Source of the DNA: Lithospermum erythrorhizon
Taxonomy: Eukaryota; Streptophyta; Magnoliopsida; Boraginales; Boraginaceae
Direction: 5' to 3'
Assembly (NCBI GenBank): GCA_019722365.1
Contig: JADFUC010001833.1
Span: forward strand, 124,001-188,000
DNA: 64,000 nt
Shown here: positions 42,760 to 56,600 of the stretch, piece by piece
How positions within the stretch are numbered: position 1 is the first letter of the stretch
Layout of the letters: every line of letters begins with the position of its first letter
Made by a program: the position numbers and the translations under genes
Notes under the pieces: model-generated
Told to the model about the DNA's origin: nothing
The model's database searches: none
The model's input: only the letters and a program-made list of their open reading frames with translations

Positions 42760-44635
42760 CAATGAACATGCTATAATATTAATGCCCTTGTCCTCTTTTT
42801 TCTTTCCATGTGAAATCGTCACACTAAAGATACTCCATATATGCTACATAAAATTTAATCACGAATGTGACTTTTTGTATTTCGATATATTTTTGGTTAT
42901 GAAGTTATGGGGTGCATACGCAGCTTGATACAGACACTGTGAATTTATAGGGGTAGATATTTTACTAAATTATAGTAACTTTTTGATATTGGTCCTGGTA
43001 TTATTGGAAAGATTTAAATGTGCACCCCTTAAATTTGATTGGTTCGGTAGATTTGGTTGCAAATGGTAATGATTATTTGTTGATGAAATTGCAGAAAATG
43101 GGAAAGTAAATCTTGAAGATGGAGTTTCCTAGTTGGCATTGAATCGGATGTGGGCTCTACTTTGCAGGTTTGTCAGTAATTGATGGATCAGTGTCCTCTA
43201 CCCAATTCTTGAGTTTTTTGTTGGGTTAACTAGAGTCGAGATAACTAAAGACATTTAATCCAACAGTATTTAGTTAGAGTTTCTTGATGAAAAGGTTCGA
43301 ATCTTTTTAGAAGATTATTTCTTTTTTTTTTAGGTTTCGGCACCCTCTAATCGGTTTCCGTCCCATGGTTTATGGGTTTCAAAGAACTATTCTCATGATT
43401 TCAGTTAGCTACGATTTCAAGGCAGAATATACAAACGAAGATGCATACTTATTAAACAAACTTCGGGGAAGAAGATGTTTATTTATCATGATTTTTGTTC
43501 ACGCTAGCTAACACCAATACGCTGCTTAACTCGCTAACCAGAATTTGACGGTTAATCATTGTGAGCCAGTCGGGATTTACCCAAAAATAACATCACCTAA
43601 TCGGCGGCGACCGACGTCATCGGTCAACATAAAAATTCATAAACGTATCCCGAGTATATTTGTGTACTCACACCGAAGACCTCCTTTTGTACTCTACATA
43701 CAAATATACAAATTTGTCAACGTTTGAGTATATTTGTAATCATTTTTTGTTCATAAATTTCATTCTAGAGTACATTTATACATGACTATATTAAAAAAAT
43801 TTGAAATAAATTAAAAAAAAGCTTAGCAATCAAGTTAACCATAAAGTTGTATTGTAGCAATTCGACGAAATCCTGGCTCAAAGAGATTTGAAATTACATC
43901 TAAGCATATATCGGAGACTACCTAGGTTTGGGCTTTTAATGCCAAGCCTATAAATACGACAATAATTAGTCAGAATTCATATTCATACCGCCAATGCCAG
44001 TATCTTCCCGCACGTTCTTCCGGTCATTTCGCTTGTTTTTCGCGACTTTCGCTAATGTGCTTTTGTTTTCCTCCGTACTCGCTTGGTTACGATCTCGATC
44101 GCCAGATTGGCCATCAGTCGTTTTTTTCTAATTATTATTATCATTATTATCAAGAACCTGAAGCTAAAATATCAAATTACCATTACCATGGAGGACAGAA
44201 AGAATTGACGAAATTCCCTGGCCCAAGATTACACTAAAGATATAATGTATTTCACTTTTGGCTTTTAACGTGTCTATAACATAACATACTATTATAATCA
44301 GATACAAAAGAATCTCATCATAATATTTTACATTACTCTAACATTCTCTACATGTGTTAGCATCAGAAGAGCGCCTCGTTAAACTCCCTGGCCCATTTCT
44401 GCAGCTTTTTAAAATTCTAATTAAAAGTTTCGATATTGTATATATGTTGTAATTCCTATTATTATTAAAAAAAGAGTAGAGTCGAAATATTTTAGTTCTG
44501 TTTTATAATTATTCGGGATTCGGGTTATCATTTTTTAGAACGGAGTTGATTAAGTCCAAGCCGATCTGTGAATTGACTTAATCGGTCAATAACTCATTTT
44601 ATTCAAAAACCTATTACTGTATAGATTTGGGAGCA
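42760..44635. other. Intergenic upstream of UKL
   Basis: UKL promoter region, then AT-rich unclassified DNA. Short frames at 43545-43727 and 44055-44237 have no domain or codon-usage support. A ~90-bp segment near 44050-44240 has CCTGGCCC words repeated at 44217 and 44388, perhaps a small transposon trace. Confidence 0.4.
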
Positions 44636-45632
44636 TGTTTAGAGTGTTAAATTATTCAGTTTATTCACAAAATATAAATTATAACAAAAGCAAACTTAAC
44701 ATATAAACAGATAAACGACATAATACATTCACACAATAAATAATTATAATGCATTTAATAAACGTGAGGACTTACAAAGTCAATCTAAAGCAATGGGATG
44801 TTCAACCTTTCCCCTACTCTAGCCCTTCCGCTCCTAAGCACTTCAAACGCGATGCTTCCAATGGCCCAGTCACCAAGAGGAGTAGTCTCACTTATCGACT
44901 CATAATCAACACCATTGATGAAGTTTCTCGAAATAAACTTAGACTAAAACTCGAGAGAAAAGGGAAAGCGGACGGCGGCCATGGTGGGGAAAATGATGAA
45001 ATGAAACTAGGTTTTTCATTTCCTCTCATTCTTCCTTTTAAATACCCCATTTTAAGTTTCTCGCCTCAATAGCTCTCACTCATTATTTAAATTTAGCCGA
45101 CTAAGTAACCAACTTATTTATCGTAAGTAACTTAACAAGTTACTAACGAAAGCTTCTCCTCATTAAACCTTTAATTGAACTAACAAGTTAATTGATCTCG
45201 TTTTATCCAATTTGTATTTTACACTTATCGACGTAAAATACTGGACATCAGTGTCTCTTTCAGTTGATTTCAATCAACTCCCCAATTTAGCAATCGTGAT
45301 TTAATTACATACACGGAATATAACATTGCCCATAATATTACCGTATAATAATATAATCACTCATCAGATTACGTATGACATCACCTAATAAATAATATAA
45401 TCTCCGACTATTGTATGTGGGTCAATATAATATTAGCCATATGGTTCAAAGAATTTGCTTAAATCCTCCCTGGAGTATTATCACAGTTCCAATTTAGTAA
45501 TTAAATAATTACTAGCTTCGAACACTTAGCTCGAGTAATCTACATTTAACTAAAAAATAGTAAACGAATCTCGTTACAACAATCGTCGCGAACTTTTAAT
45601 AATTATAAATCAAAATACTTTGATTTCCAACA
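44636..45632 (-). mobile_element. Candidate solo LTR (copia-like), minus orientation
   Basis: Read on minus it begins TGTTGGAAATCAAAG, a frequent Ty1-copia LTR start, and ends CTCTAAACA. Inside is a GGGGTATTTAAAAGG TATA-like word followed by purine-rich leader sequence. Length 997 bp. The flanking 5-mers (GAGCA, AGGAC) do not match and no primer-binding site follows, so it is either old, recombined or misbounded. Confidence 0.4.
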
Positions 45633-48600
45633 AGGACATCACCTAATTTTTTTTTTTTTGTGTTTTAAGAGTTCGATTAAAGAAGTAATTCACACACTAA
45701 ATACTGTTAAAATATAAATATAGATTTTATTGATGAATAATTGTTGTTGATTACAATAAAGTTAAGCTCATGGCTTATAGTAAATAATAACACTAAACCT
45801 AATATAATCGACCAACAATCACACCAATAATAATAATAAAACCCTAAACCTAAGAGAATATTACTTCCGGATATTTTCGCGATAATATCTCGATCTATCT
45901 CAATAAATACCAAGAGCTTTTTTTTATATGTATATTTAAATTTTAGTTAGCAAATCAATTCAACGCAGGTTTGCCCTTCGGGATGGCCGGGGGTAGGGCG
46001 ACGCCTGTGGTCTCAGATGATCCAAATTTTGAAAAATTATATAATATTATACTTGATTATTTACAAATTCATTATTAGATCAAATGGATGATCACCATTT
46101 TGATCAAGTGAGGTTGGGGAGTTTCATTTTCTCCTGCGGGCTTTTTTTCTATATATCAATAATTTTTCTTTCTCTATATACAACATATATATACCAAATG
46201 AGCAAGTCTAAATACTATTTTGTTTATTTGTTTGTCAACTTTTGCATCTTCATTTTTTATAAAACCACAATGCAAAGTTTTGTCAAATTAATTTAATCCC
46301 ATGCTCTAATGTATCAAAATGTGTTTAATATAATTTAATATCTTATATATATTTCCCAGTTCTATTTCTTTTTATAATAAGAATCTCTATTTTTTAAATG
46401 AAGAAATGCATAAATACATCAGATTTTCTTTTTAAGATTAAGCCAATTATCTTTTTCAAGTATCCAAAAATATATTAATTGTAAAATGTAATTAAAAGAA
46501 GAATTTTATTATTTACCTTTGTATAAACTAAACCAGAGGGCGAAAATCAGGCTGTGTTTCATCAAATCGAAGAGATCGAACGTCTGGCGGCCAATAGATC
46601 CTGTCATTGGCCGACGACTCACAGACGCTGACTCTCGATCTGACAGAGATTGCAATTTGTGCCTCATTGATTTGAGCTCGGCCGAGCTCGAGCTGATTTG
46701 AGTTGGACTAGATGGAAAAGCTCTGGCTTGAGACGAATACGTGTCCTAGTCTCGATCTCCGGGGTCTATTTACTTTACGAACCCACATGTTGTCTCGCAA
46801 GATGTGACTCTCAGATTTTGCAAGCACCGCGGATTTCACCTTTTGCAGCCGGGACTCAATAGTTGGGTGCCAATTGCCTTTTGATGTGGATTTCGATTTT
46901 GATAACTCCGACCAAGTCACAAGGAAATACGACAAACAAGTTATCAAACAATGCCAGACTACAACGCCCAAGTAGTTTCTGCTGATGTAGAAATGTGGGA
47001 CTTGTTTTGGGTATTTCGTCTCACCGGATTTGAGCCGCAGTTGTCGCCACTTGCCGTATACTACAACGCTTTAAGAAGATGTTGCCGTAGCTGATTTATC
47101 AAGACGGAAAGTCAGCATCCAACCTTGTCATTTACACCGATCGCATGCGGGCTCAAGCAGTCAGTTGCTTCCAGACGTGATTCAGCTATGTGGACCGAAT
47201 ATTCGGGCCAGAGTTCCCTATATCTAGAACTCAATGAATCAAACTTGAGATTTTCCGTGTGTTCACGCAAGATGATTTATGAATAATCAAAAGTGCTTTA
47301 GCTTATTCCTCGAATATTCAAGCATTCTCGGTGGAAATCTATACGATTCTCATTAGATTTTGCTTCAAATCCTCAAGAATTACCGTGGTTTCGTGCATCT
47401 TAATTTCAAAGGGGCCTATTTTTAGGCTACTCCGAGATGCTTTCCAGCCACCAAAGTGGTGTTTCGCCGGTGGCTTTAAAAAAGATTTAACTTAAGCACT
47501 CTCGTAGGTGTCCTCTCAGATTTTTCTTTATATGTTTTTGTGTATTTTTTATGTGAATTTACTTCATGATATTTTCAAAAATAAGGCTATTTATAGGCTT
47601 TCGGGTTTTGAATACTTGCTTCTCGACGTATTTGGTTACTGCGTATCACCATCTTAACCGCTGAATTTGAGGCAAAAGATTTGAAACCATCGGAAATTTC
47701 GAGAATTACTTTGACTCCAAAGCAGTGGCTCCTATTTGGCGCAGAAGAAGTTCGGATCTTTGCTAGGTCAACACATTTTGATATTGACCCCTGACCTTTC
47801 GAGCTTTATCTTCGATCCCCATAACTTTAGCCCATTTTCAAACCCCGAAACTCGTAACCTCAATTTGGAGAGGCCCAGGGACCGATTTTAATGTGATAAA
47901 ATTAGAATTTCACCGAAACTTCTAAATTCAAATCTTAACTATTAATTCATGGCTATTTTTCCTCGAAACCCCGTACGGAAGGATTCACATTAAAATTTAG
48001 GTCTCGACGAGAACCCCAACCACATGTCACGCTCTTTAGTGGCCTCGATTTTAATTAATTTTGATTTCTCAAGAATCTTAATCATTTTAATTATATTTTA
48101 ATAATTTTTCGTTCACATTACCCTCGAAGTGGGTATACATACATATTAGGCCGTTCTTTCAAACAAGAGCTTATTTTCCAAATACTTAATTTTAGTACGT
48201 GGATATTTTTTAAGGGCTTTTATTTCAAAGAAAAGCCGCTTTCTCTCTCCCTCGATAACCGGCTCACTTGCCGATGTGTATCGGGATCAGCCTACGGGTG
48301 AACGTATTACCATCTTGATCTGTGCTATCACCGCTTCCTCTCGCGCAGGAGGTCCGTAGCCAACGATTAACCCACTTTGACTTCCTTGCCGTATTTTACG
48401 CTAATCATACCAAAAAGCATACTTCCATGCTTATTTATCGCCAAGTAGATGACAATTACGTGATTGATCATGATACCATTATCACCATCCCCAGTCACCT
48501 TCTCTAATTTTTTGCATGACTAATTTTCGATTTGTTTGGGATATACTTTGTATGTCATAACCTCCCTAACCGAGTCTCGGTCTAAATTAATTTAACGTAT

Positions 48601-49860
48601 TAATTTAAGTATGAGATTTTAATGTCAACTCAGCATGATCCCATTTAATTCATAATTTATTAGAGTAATTAAATTATCCTGCTTGATGTCAATAGCGATG
48701 TATTACATGTTAAGAACCGCTCAATCTCTGATCCAAGCGACATGATTTAACGTGATTTGATTTATTTTTTGCGTAAGTTTAGTATCGATACTTAATTCAT
48801 TACATGTCGTTAATTTCATTTAATTTCAATTTGAGAACTAAATTTTCTAGAGATGTAGTACTCTAGATTTATTTATATTGATCCGAATCCTTTGGATTTG
48901 ACGGAGTCAGTATCTTCAACATGAATTTATTACACGCTGGATATTTTCTTAAGCATTTCATTAACTTTTAATCCTACGAATTCACCGAAAATCATCTTAA
49001 TTTTTTAATCTCATTTTTTAATTTTTGGACCAATTTTGGGTCTATTTTATTTTATCATCAAATATTTGGGATATATTTTCATGTGAAAAAATTTTAATCA
49101 GTCCCACCCTCATGTAGGAAATTTCTAACAAATATTATTACACAGCCGGGTTCGCTTTTTATTTCGCCTTGCAACTCGAGAACTCACTTATCCAACAAGA
49201 CAAGGCTAGTGGGTTTTTTGGGTAATTGGCCCATGAGGTCTATATAAGGATGTGATTTAAAAATTAATTTTCATCATCTCTGGCGAGTTAAATGGTTTTC
49301 CTTTTTAAAAAATTTTTTGCTCCTCAACATTATATGATCATATACTATCATTAATGCTTTTCTTTTACGTTTTTTAAGTTCTTCTGCTGGCGGTATTACA
49401 AAAGTTTTGCCTCCTTTTGGGATTGGCTTAGCTGATAAAGGTAAGACTCTCGATTTCATGCATTTTTTCATGCTTTTTGGATTTATTATGCTTGTAAACA
49501 CCCCCTTAGTCTCCATGTTAAAATAAATTAGTTAACTAATCAAAGATTAAGAAGATATTGGTATTCATGGACAATGTTTGATATCTTGATATGAGGATTA
49601 CAAATACTTAGAGGGTGTTTGTTAAACTCATTAAGAACATAAAATTAATTAATTTAATACTTAATTTATTAAGCTTTTATTTTTGAAATGAATTTAATTA
49701 AGTACTTATCAAAATTCTTAACAAAATCTTTTTAAGTTAAAATTTCTTACTTATTTTCTCCTCTTAAAAAACGTAAGAATAAAAAGTTCAAATTTCTGCT
49801 ATTTTTTCCACCCATAATTCTTTTCTTTCACATCTCACTTATCCCTCCATTATTGGCTTT
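45633..49860. other. Repeat-derived region without identifiable genes
   Basis: About 46500-48060 is clearly GC-richer than its surroundings and contains retroelement-like prose but no frame longer than about 90 codons. GAGCTCGGCCGAGCTCGAGC near 46674 is a near-palindrome. A CCGGGGGTAGGGCGACGCC tract lies near 45988-46006. No reverse transcriptase, gag or integrase motif could be read. The nature of this stretch is unresolved. Confidence 0.4.
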
Positions 49861-49875
49861 TCATTATTTGTAATA

Positions 49876-50526
49876 ATACTAATGATAAAATAAATATAAA
49901 ATAATAATATTAATAATAAAAATAATAATAATTACAAAAAATAATAATAAAAATAAATAAATAATAATAATAATAGTAGATAATAATAGTAATAATAATA
50001 AATACACAATAAAAAATAAACAATAATAATAATAACAAAAAAATAATAAATAAAAAAAATAATAATAATAAAGTATTAATAAAAAATATTATTATAATAA
50101 TAAATAATAATAATAATGATAAAACAATAATAATAATAACAAAAATAATAAAACAATAATAATAATAATAATAACAATAATAATACTAATAATAATAATA
50201 ATAAGAATAATAAAAATGATAATAATAATAAAAAAAGTAATAATAAAAATAATAATTATAAACAACAATAGTAATAACAAAAAATGATAATAATAATAAT
50301 AATATATTATTAAATATATAATAAAATAATAATAATAATAATAATAATAATAACTATAATAATAATAAATAATAATAATAATAACAAAAATATAATAATA
50401 ATTATAATAATAAAAAAATAATACTAAAATAATGTAAAAAACAATAATAATAATAATAATAATAATAAAAATTATAATAATAATTTCATTTATTAACATT
50501 ATTAATTCTTAATAATAATAATAAAA
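49876..50526. repeat. AAT/ATA microsatellite, ~650 bp
   Basis: Almost unbroken imperfect trinucleotide repeats (AAT)n with AAC, AAAT and GAT interruptions. The open frame on the minus strand (50499-50092) is only Ile/Tyr/Leu translated from the repeat. Confidence 0.95.
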
Positions 50527-53004
50527 TCAATAATATATTTTAGTAATCATATTTTTATTCTTATTCATATTAATAATATTTATTATTTATTTATTTATAG
50601 TATTATTTATTTAATATATGATACATATATATAAATGAAAATAGCATTGTGCAAAGTTGTCAATACAACTCAATTCTAGTTTTTGAACTGCTATCGTACC
50701 ACTCAAATGTTTCAATATTTGGGATTCAGCTTCAATCATTCAGCCACATTTAACGTAATCGTATCCTTAATTAATTAATTAAATTTGATCTTCTAGCTTC
50801 CTCTTTGGCATGGGAGGAAAGATGATTAATGGTTGAGAATCTAGGACGTGAACAACTAAAGAAAACACTTTCACTTTCCTTTTTCATGCAACCATACAAA
50901 ATTCGATCTTTACATAAGTCACAATGGTCATCATATTATACTTAGATGCTTACGATTGTGTTATTGGTGCTTACAGGGATAAAAAAAATTACTATTTTAA
51001 TTATAAAATAATAAAAACTAAATCCCTCTCCCTCACCTCTCTCCCCCAAAATCTGTAATACACTCGCTATAATGCCACAGATCCATTTCTTACTCTATGG
51101 TGAAATAAGGCTGTAAATCTGTGGTACGGTGGTATCCGCTTTATCGAAATGAATTCGACATGACGCAACACTATTATCACAAGTCAATAATCTATTCATC
51201 TTGGTCAACTGTTACTATTATACTTCTATCATATGACGCTCATACGCATCTTTTAAGTGCTAATCCATTTAACGTAGCTTATTTACGCTTCCTATATGTT
51301 TTATCATAATCAGAATCCACACGTGCTACTCACGCCACATATCTTGCTACGCTCAAAAGAAATGCTTTGGTGGTTGATTGTTAAAAATTCAAGTGAGTTT
51401 TTGTAATATACACTCGCTATAACGACGTATCCATTTCATTCTATGAAATACACATGTAAACCTCATGTATCCATTTTATAATCTCCGATTACGATGCAAC
51501 ACGATATCGTGAGTTGCAATATGTTCTCTTCTTGGTCAATCTGCTACTATCAGATTTTCTATTACGTCAGCATGCCCATATAAAGATCTCAGGTTAGCTA
51601 TGAAATCTTGTTAAGCCATGCTGCATCGTCCTATGGTAGGCTTTATTATAATCAGACTCCAAGCATCGCCGCTTCATGCCATTATTCTACATCAGTCAAA
51701 AAAGAAATACTCACCAACAAGCTGCACTCAAAGATTACAAATTCACACCTAAATTTCATTATTTTAATCGATGTAACAAAGCATGTCGCCTAACGCAATT
51801 CCAAATGTATGATACCAAGAACGCATTTACTAACAATACTTAATGTACGGAATGGACGCAGCCTCTATATAACGCGATAAATATGAATTTTACGAAAGAA
51901 TTTAAGAACGAATAATGTTGAAATACGGTCGCTTTAAAAAATGTAGACAACAAGATAAGAATAACGGAAAATATGATTGATGAAATAATTAGAAGAAAAA
52001 TTATATTGAATGTTTTAAAAATTAACATATGAATCATCTAAACATAAAACTATAATCAAAGAAGCGAAATAAAATCATTAAAAGGTAAAAACCAAAAATA
52101 GGAAAAGGCAAGAAATACGGAACACCAATGACGAGGCTAAAATTACGGGTAATAAAAAGAGTTATGGAAAATAATCCTCAAGATAGAAACATATAATGAC
52201 ACATTACATGAAAAACATTAAATATCATAATACACTAATGGAAATGGGATTACCTCAAAGATGAAATTAATACTACTTATAAAGTCTCTACCGTGGTTTG
52301 GGCAGTATTGTACCACATAAACAATTCGCATATTTTATATCATTATCGTGGGCCGTGATAGAAATAATATAAAATTTGGTAAAGAAAAGCGAAAAACTTA
52401 TCCGGTATTTAATAAAACTATAATCTAAAAAGAAAGTTTAAAAATAAAATCATGAAAAAAAAGGTAAAAAAAATGAAACGGAGAAAAAAAATAAAAAGAA
52501 TATAACAATTAATGATCAACCTAAAATTATTTATGGCGAGCGTGACGCACCTCAAGAAATTTAAGTTTTTTTTTCTAAAAATTTAAAATCAACAACACTC
52601 CTATGAAATACCTCTACTCAATTCGACTATCGATCAAAAAATACATGATTTAACGATCGGTGACTAATAACCATTATAAACATCAAAATATAAGCATCTA
52701 AAAAAAACTCATTACTTTTAAGTAACACAATCTATTTTGTAAAAATAAAGTTACATTTTCAATGATACATAGTATAATTGTAATATGAATGAAAAACAAC
52801 CATATTAACAACAAAACACGCGCATAACTCTCATGTGAATGAAAACTGTCCTATTCATATATAGAAACAAAATTTGTAAAATAAATACATATATTTTTTA
52901 CCTAATATTTTATACCAGATACAAAATTATTTGAGTTAGAAAATTAAAAATATAACCATCAAATTCAAACTGCCATCTTTTGGGATGCAGGGAGTATATA
53001 GTTT
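50527..53004. other. Intergenic, includes a two-copy direct repeat
   Basis: AT-rich sequence with the repeat at 51054-51745 and a MITE-like right end (TTTTGGGATGCAGGGAG then TA) at about 52996, next to the 3' end of the NHL gene. Short frames here lack domains. Confidence 0.45.
51054..51745 (+). repeat. Two-copy direct repeat, ~350-bp unit
   Basis: TACACTCGCTATAA occurs at about 51058 and 51409. It is followed in each copy by ATCCATTTC, then ATGA-GCAACAC near +120, CTTCTTGGTCAA-type near +150, ACTATTA, and AAAAGAAAT near the end. The units are clearly diverged. Identity of the element is unknown. Confidence 0.65.
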
Positions 53005-53676
53005 TTATCTTTTAGTTCTGCAATCATGGTGTAGAAGAAAACCATTAGGTGGACTAGTAACCTCTAATTGACATCTTCCATGCAACCAATAACGAAAATG
53101 CATGATACCCAAATTAACCTTCACTCTAAAAGTTGCAACCAAATCAAATACTACCCTCTTCCTCTGCATTTGCTTTTGAAATTCCAGAGCAACATTTGGA
53201 GGAAGATATGCTAAGCTTGCAATCATATGCACTAAGAACGTCTCTGTTTTCCTAGGTTTCTCAACAAAAGGTTGAATCCCCTGAGTTGCAACAAGAAATT
53301 CAGAAAAATATAGCTCAACTTTACTATACTCAAATGTCACATCAATTTTCTTGTTTGGGTTGGAAACATTTGCCAAAAATGTAAAGTCCCCATTGATGAA
53401 TTCGTTTGAGTTTGAGTATATGAAGTTGAGGGTTGCTCCAGGAGTATCAAATAGAGGGGTTTTGGATATAAGAGAAACGAAAATAATGAGTGTTGTTATT
53501 CCAAAAAATATCAAGAAGAGGGTAAAAAATAAACATGTAACGCCAAGAAACCATATTATTGGATTTGTCCTTTGAGGTTTAAGGGCAATTGGTTGGTTGT
53601 TTAGGGGTTTTGGTTTTCTAAAGTTATAGCGGTTTGGCGGTGGTGGTGGAAGAGAGGAGGTCGCCGGAGAGTCCAT
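53005..53676 (-). CDS. LEA-2 / NDR1-HIN1-like (NHL) membrane protein
   Basis: Single-exon 223-aa protein of the plant NHL group, typically plasma-membrane proteins linked to defence or stress. A Pro-rich cytosolic N-terminus (PPPPP at 10-14) is followed by one transmembrane helix at about 39-70 (WFLGVTCLFFTLFLIFFGIT). Then comes a LEA-2 beta-sandwich: FTFLANVSNPNKKIDVTFEY holds the family NPN motif, followed by LYFSEFLVATQGIQPF, and FRVKVNLGIMHFRYWLHGRC near the C-terminus. It ends CRTKR. The family fold is clear; the role of this member is not known from sequence. The start follows a purine-rich leader and gives the expected short N-terminal tail. Codon use is ordinary and the frame is intact. 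Confidence 0.9.
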   Translation of the reverse strand: MDSPATSSLPPPPPNRYNFRKPKPLNNQPIALKPQRTNPIIWFLGVTCLFFTLFLIFFGITTLIIFVSLISKTPLFDTPGATLNFIYSNSNEFINGDFTFLANVSNPNKKIDVTFEYSKVELYFSEFLVATQGIQPFVEKPRKTETFLVHMIASLAYLPPNVALEFQKQMQRKRVVFDLVATFRVKVNLGIMHFRYWLHGRCQLEVTSPPNGFLLHHDCRTKR

Positions 53677-56600
53677 TTTGGATTTTGGGTAGGGGGAGGA
53701 TGAGAAATGTCATGCAGGATGAATCTTGGATTATTAATGAAGTTGAAAGCATTAAACAAAAGTGAGTAGCTTTTGATTTTGGACTAGTGGGGTCAAAAGG
53801 AGGTGATCAATTTTATTTTTTCTTCCAAATAAAAGTGATAAAATTTGAGTGTGAATTAGGTTATTAAGTTTAAAATTTATGAATAAATTATTGAATATGA
53901 CTAACTCTATTTTTAAACTATTATTTAGTTTGTTTTTTCATTATTAAAATTAATAAATTTTACATTATTAAGAGATAAAAGTAATGTCGAACTGAAATAA
54001 AATGTTCAAGTTAATAAAGTAGATCGAAAATATTTATATTATGATATATGTTTTTTCAAATATTACACAACATAGTTAAAAATATTTACTTTCGAATTTT
54101 AAACTAATCAAATTCAAAATTGTACGATTTTATACGGATGATAAGGGAGTATTAAACTATTTGTTAACGATTACATTATTTTTTATAATTGATAATGTGT
54201 ATCTTGTGTACTGTGTACAACTAATCAATAAAATACGAGGTTCAAAAAATATCTTATGATCTATAAGTAACCAACAAAATATTTAATAGCCACTTTTGAG
54301 CTTTTCCTCTAAAAGTACTATTTCATTGCCTCTTTTTTAATGAAGAACGTTGTTGTTCTCTAAAATATAAACTCTAGTTCTCAAAATTTGATAATTGGAT
54401 GTTTGGACCTAGTCGACCATTTATGATCAACCGACATTGCCCAATAAATGAATCCAGCTTATACATTTTGCCGAATTTATAGGATTAAAGTTGTACTCCA
54501 TATAAGTTGTGACTTAAACTAATATGGAATAACTCTCTCTAATTGTGCTTAACAAATGAACAAGTTCCATAATTTATAACTATGATTATGTGACATATAT
54601 ACAATAGTTTTGGTTTGGATTTGGATTTGAATTTGAATTTGATAGTAATGTTTAAAGGGAATTCGTTCAAAGATGCAGGTGGTCCGGTAAAGGGCTTATG
54701 TTCTTTTCCCACTTTCTTGAAGTTGTGATTAAATGGATTTTGACATGCCAAACACAATCAATTCATGGGTTCCTTTCACCTATTTTCATGCATCCAACTA
54801 TCCAAGTCTTAGCCATTAAGAAAGAATTATGGCAAGGAAAAACATGAGTGAAGTTGAAGCTGGAATTCAATTCATCAAGATATTAAGATGAGCAAACAAA
54901 AGACGACTCGATTATCAATCATTCGAGTATTATCTATATGGTATGATGTCGCTATGTATAAGACAACAAGATCGAGTAAGGTAGAAACAATTCTTTTGAA
55001 TTATGGTGTAGAAACAAATCAACAATTCTTTTCGATTATATATAAAATTAGTGGTGGATTTTAAGGGGATCGTGGGAGACATTCACCCTAGATTAGTCTA
55101 CTAATAAATTTTTATATATTTTGTTATTTGGTTGTTATTAACTCTTTCATTTTTTATTATAATAAAGTTCTAGTTCCGCTTATATTTACTATCTTTAATA
55201 GTAAAATTGAGACTCCTCCAAAGATTAAGCGATGATTTTATTTCACAAGAAAATGAGACTAAATTTTTGGAGTTCTTTTTGGGATAATTAGCGATGATTT
55301 TATTTCACAAGAAATAAAGAATTACAAACTTCATTCTTACGTCACATTACTTAAACTACAATCTCGGGGGCTCAACACAAAAACAAAACATACTAGTCTA
55401 AACAATTCTCAACACATATGCCATATGCACTCCAAGATTTTCCTAACTACTAGTCAGACAGTTAAAATTCCAAATCCAGATTGCTCTGACGCCTCCCTCC
55501 CCAAATCAATGTTTTGACGACGAAGACTCTCTTTCTTCCACATCTAACGATAACCGCATGTTAAAACTTACCACACATTAAACTAGTAACCAAAAATATT
55601 CTACTCTTTGTCATCCAAATCTTGTAGAAGTAAAGAAAGTAGGGATTTTGGAGTGAAAATCACTAAAAAAGTGAAAAATACTCTAGATATAAAATTATAG
55701 AGAGAAAAATTAATTTATTAAAATCTAAGAAAACAACTAAAAAGCAATGAAGCGAGGGAGTAATAACCACCAAAAAGCAAGGCTGGCGAAAGCTTTTTTG
55801 CAGAAAAGATGTGATAAGTAAGACGATAATTAAATTTTTGGAGTTTTATTAGTTCTTATAAAAACATGAGATCAAGTAATTGTTACTTATGGTCCTGACG
55901 AAGATTCCCTGAAGGTGAAGACTTATTCCCAAGAACTTCTAACTTTGTGCCATTTAGTTTGTGGGCAACCAACTATAGTCACTTGTAATGTGTTCGATAT
56001 CATTCACGGAAAGAGTACCAACCTGGGTGAAAGAGTCGCAGACTGCTTTAAGATCTCTACACTTCCTATGGGTTCTACACTTCCTCGCAGCGGCTCGACT
56101 CTCCGGCGCAATGTCGTATGAATGTTGGCTCACTCTTCCTGGGGTTAATTTCATATGAACGCTGGGCTCATGGTAACTATCAATACACCTGGCCACTGAG
56201 GCATATCCTACGATTTATCTCCTACGCAGCCTCACGCATGTGATAACGTAGGTATTCTTTAAGCCGGCGCTTTTTTTAACGCGTTTGACTTTAATTATAT
56301 ATAAAAAAAATCCTCATTTTTGTCAAAATTGAAAGACTACTTGAGAAGAATTATAAGGTTACACATATATATGGCCTATGTCCGATGAGGTAGCAATTGA
56401 TGCATTGTAGAAAGTGGTCCATTACATTTCCTTTTGGTCTAATACCAAGTGGTCCGATCCATCAATGATTTTCATATGAACATCGAGGCAATCGATGATT
56501 GGAACCTATTAATATGAAGGTCAAATGTTGTTTCAACATGTGCTATGTTTCATAAATCTATTAGTCATGTACTCCCTAATTCTTTTTCCACTCAAACTAA

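Noticed and set aside
44749..45072. 107-codon plus-strand frame
   Set aside because: It lies antisense within the candidate LTR and has no domain.
50092..50499. 135-codon minus-strand frame
   Set aside because: Translation of the AAT microsatellite into Ile/Tyr/Leu runs; not a gene.
56031..56121. GC-rich island with short frames on both strands (55915-56196)
   Set aside because: The frames overlap on opposite strands and neither shows a domain or plausible splice structure.
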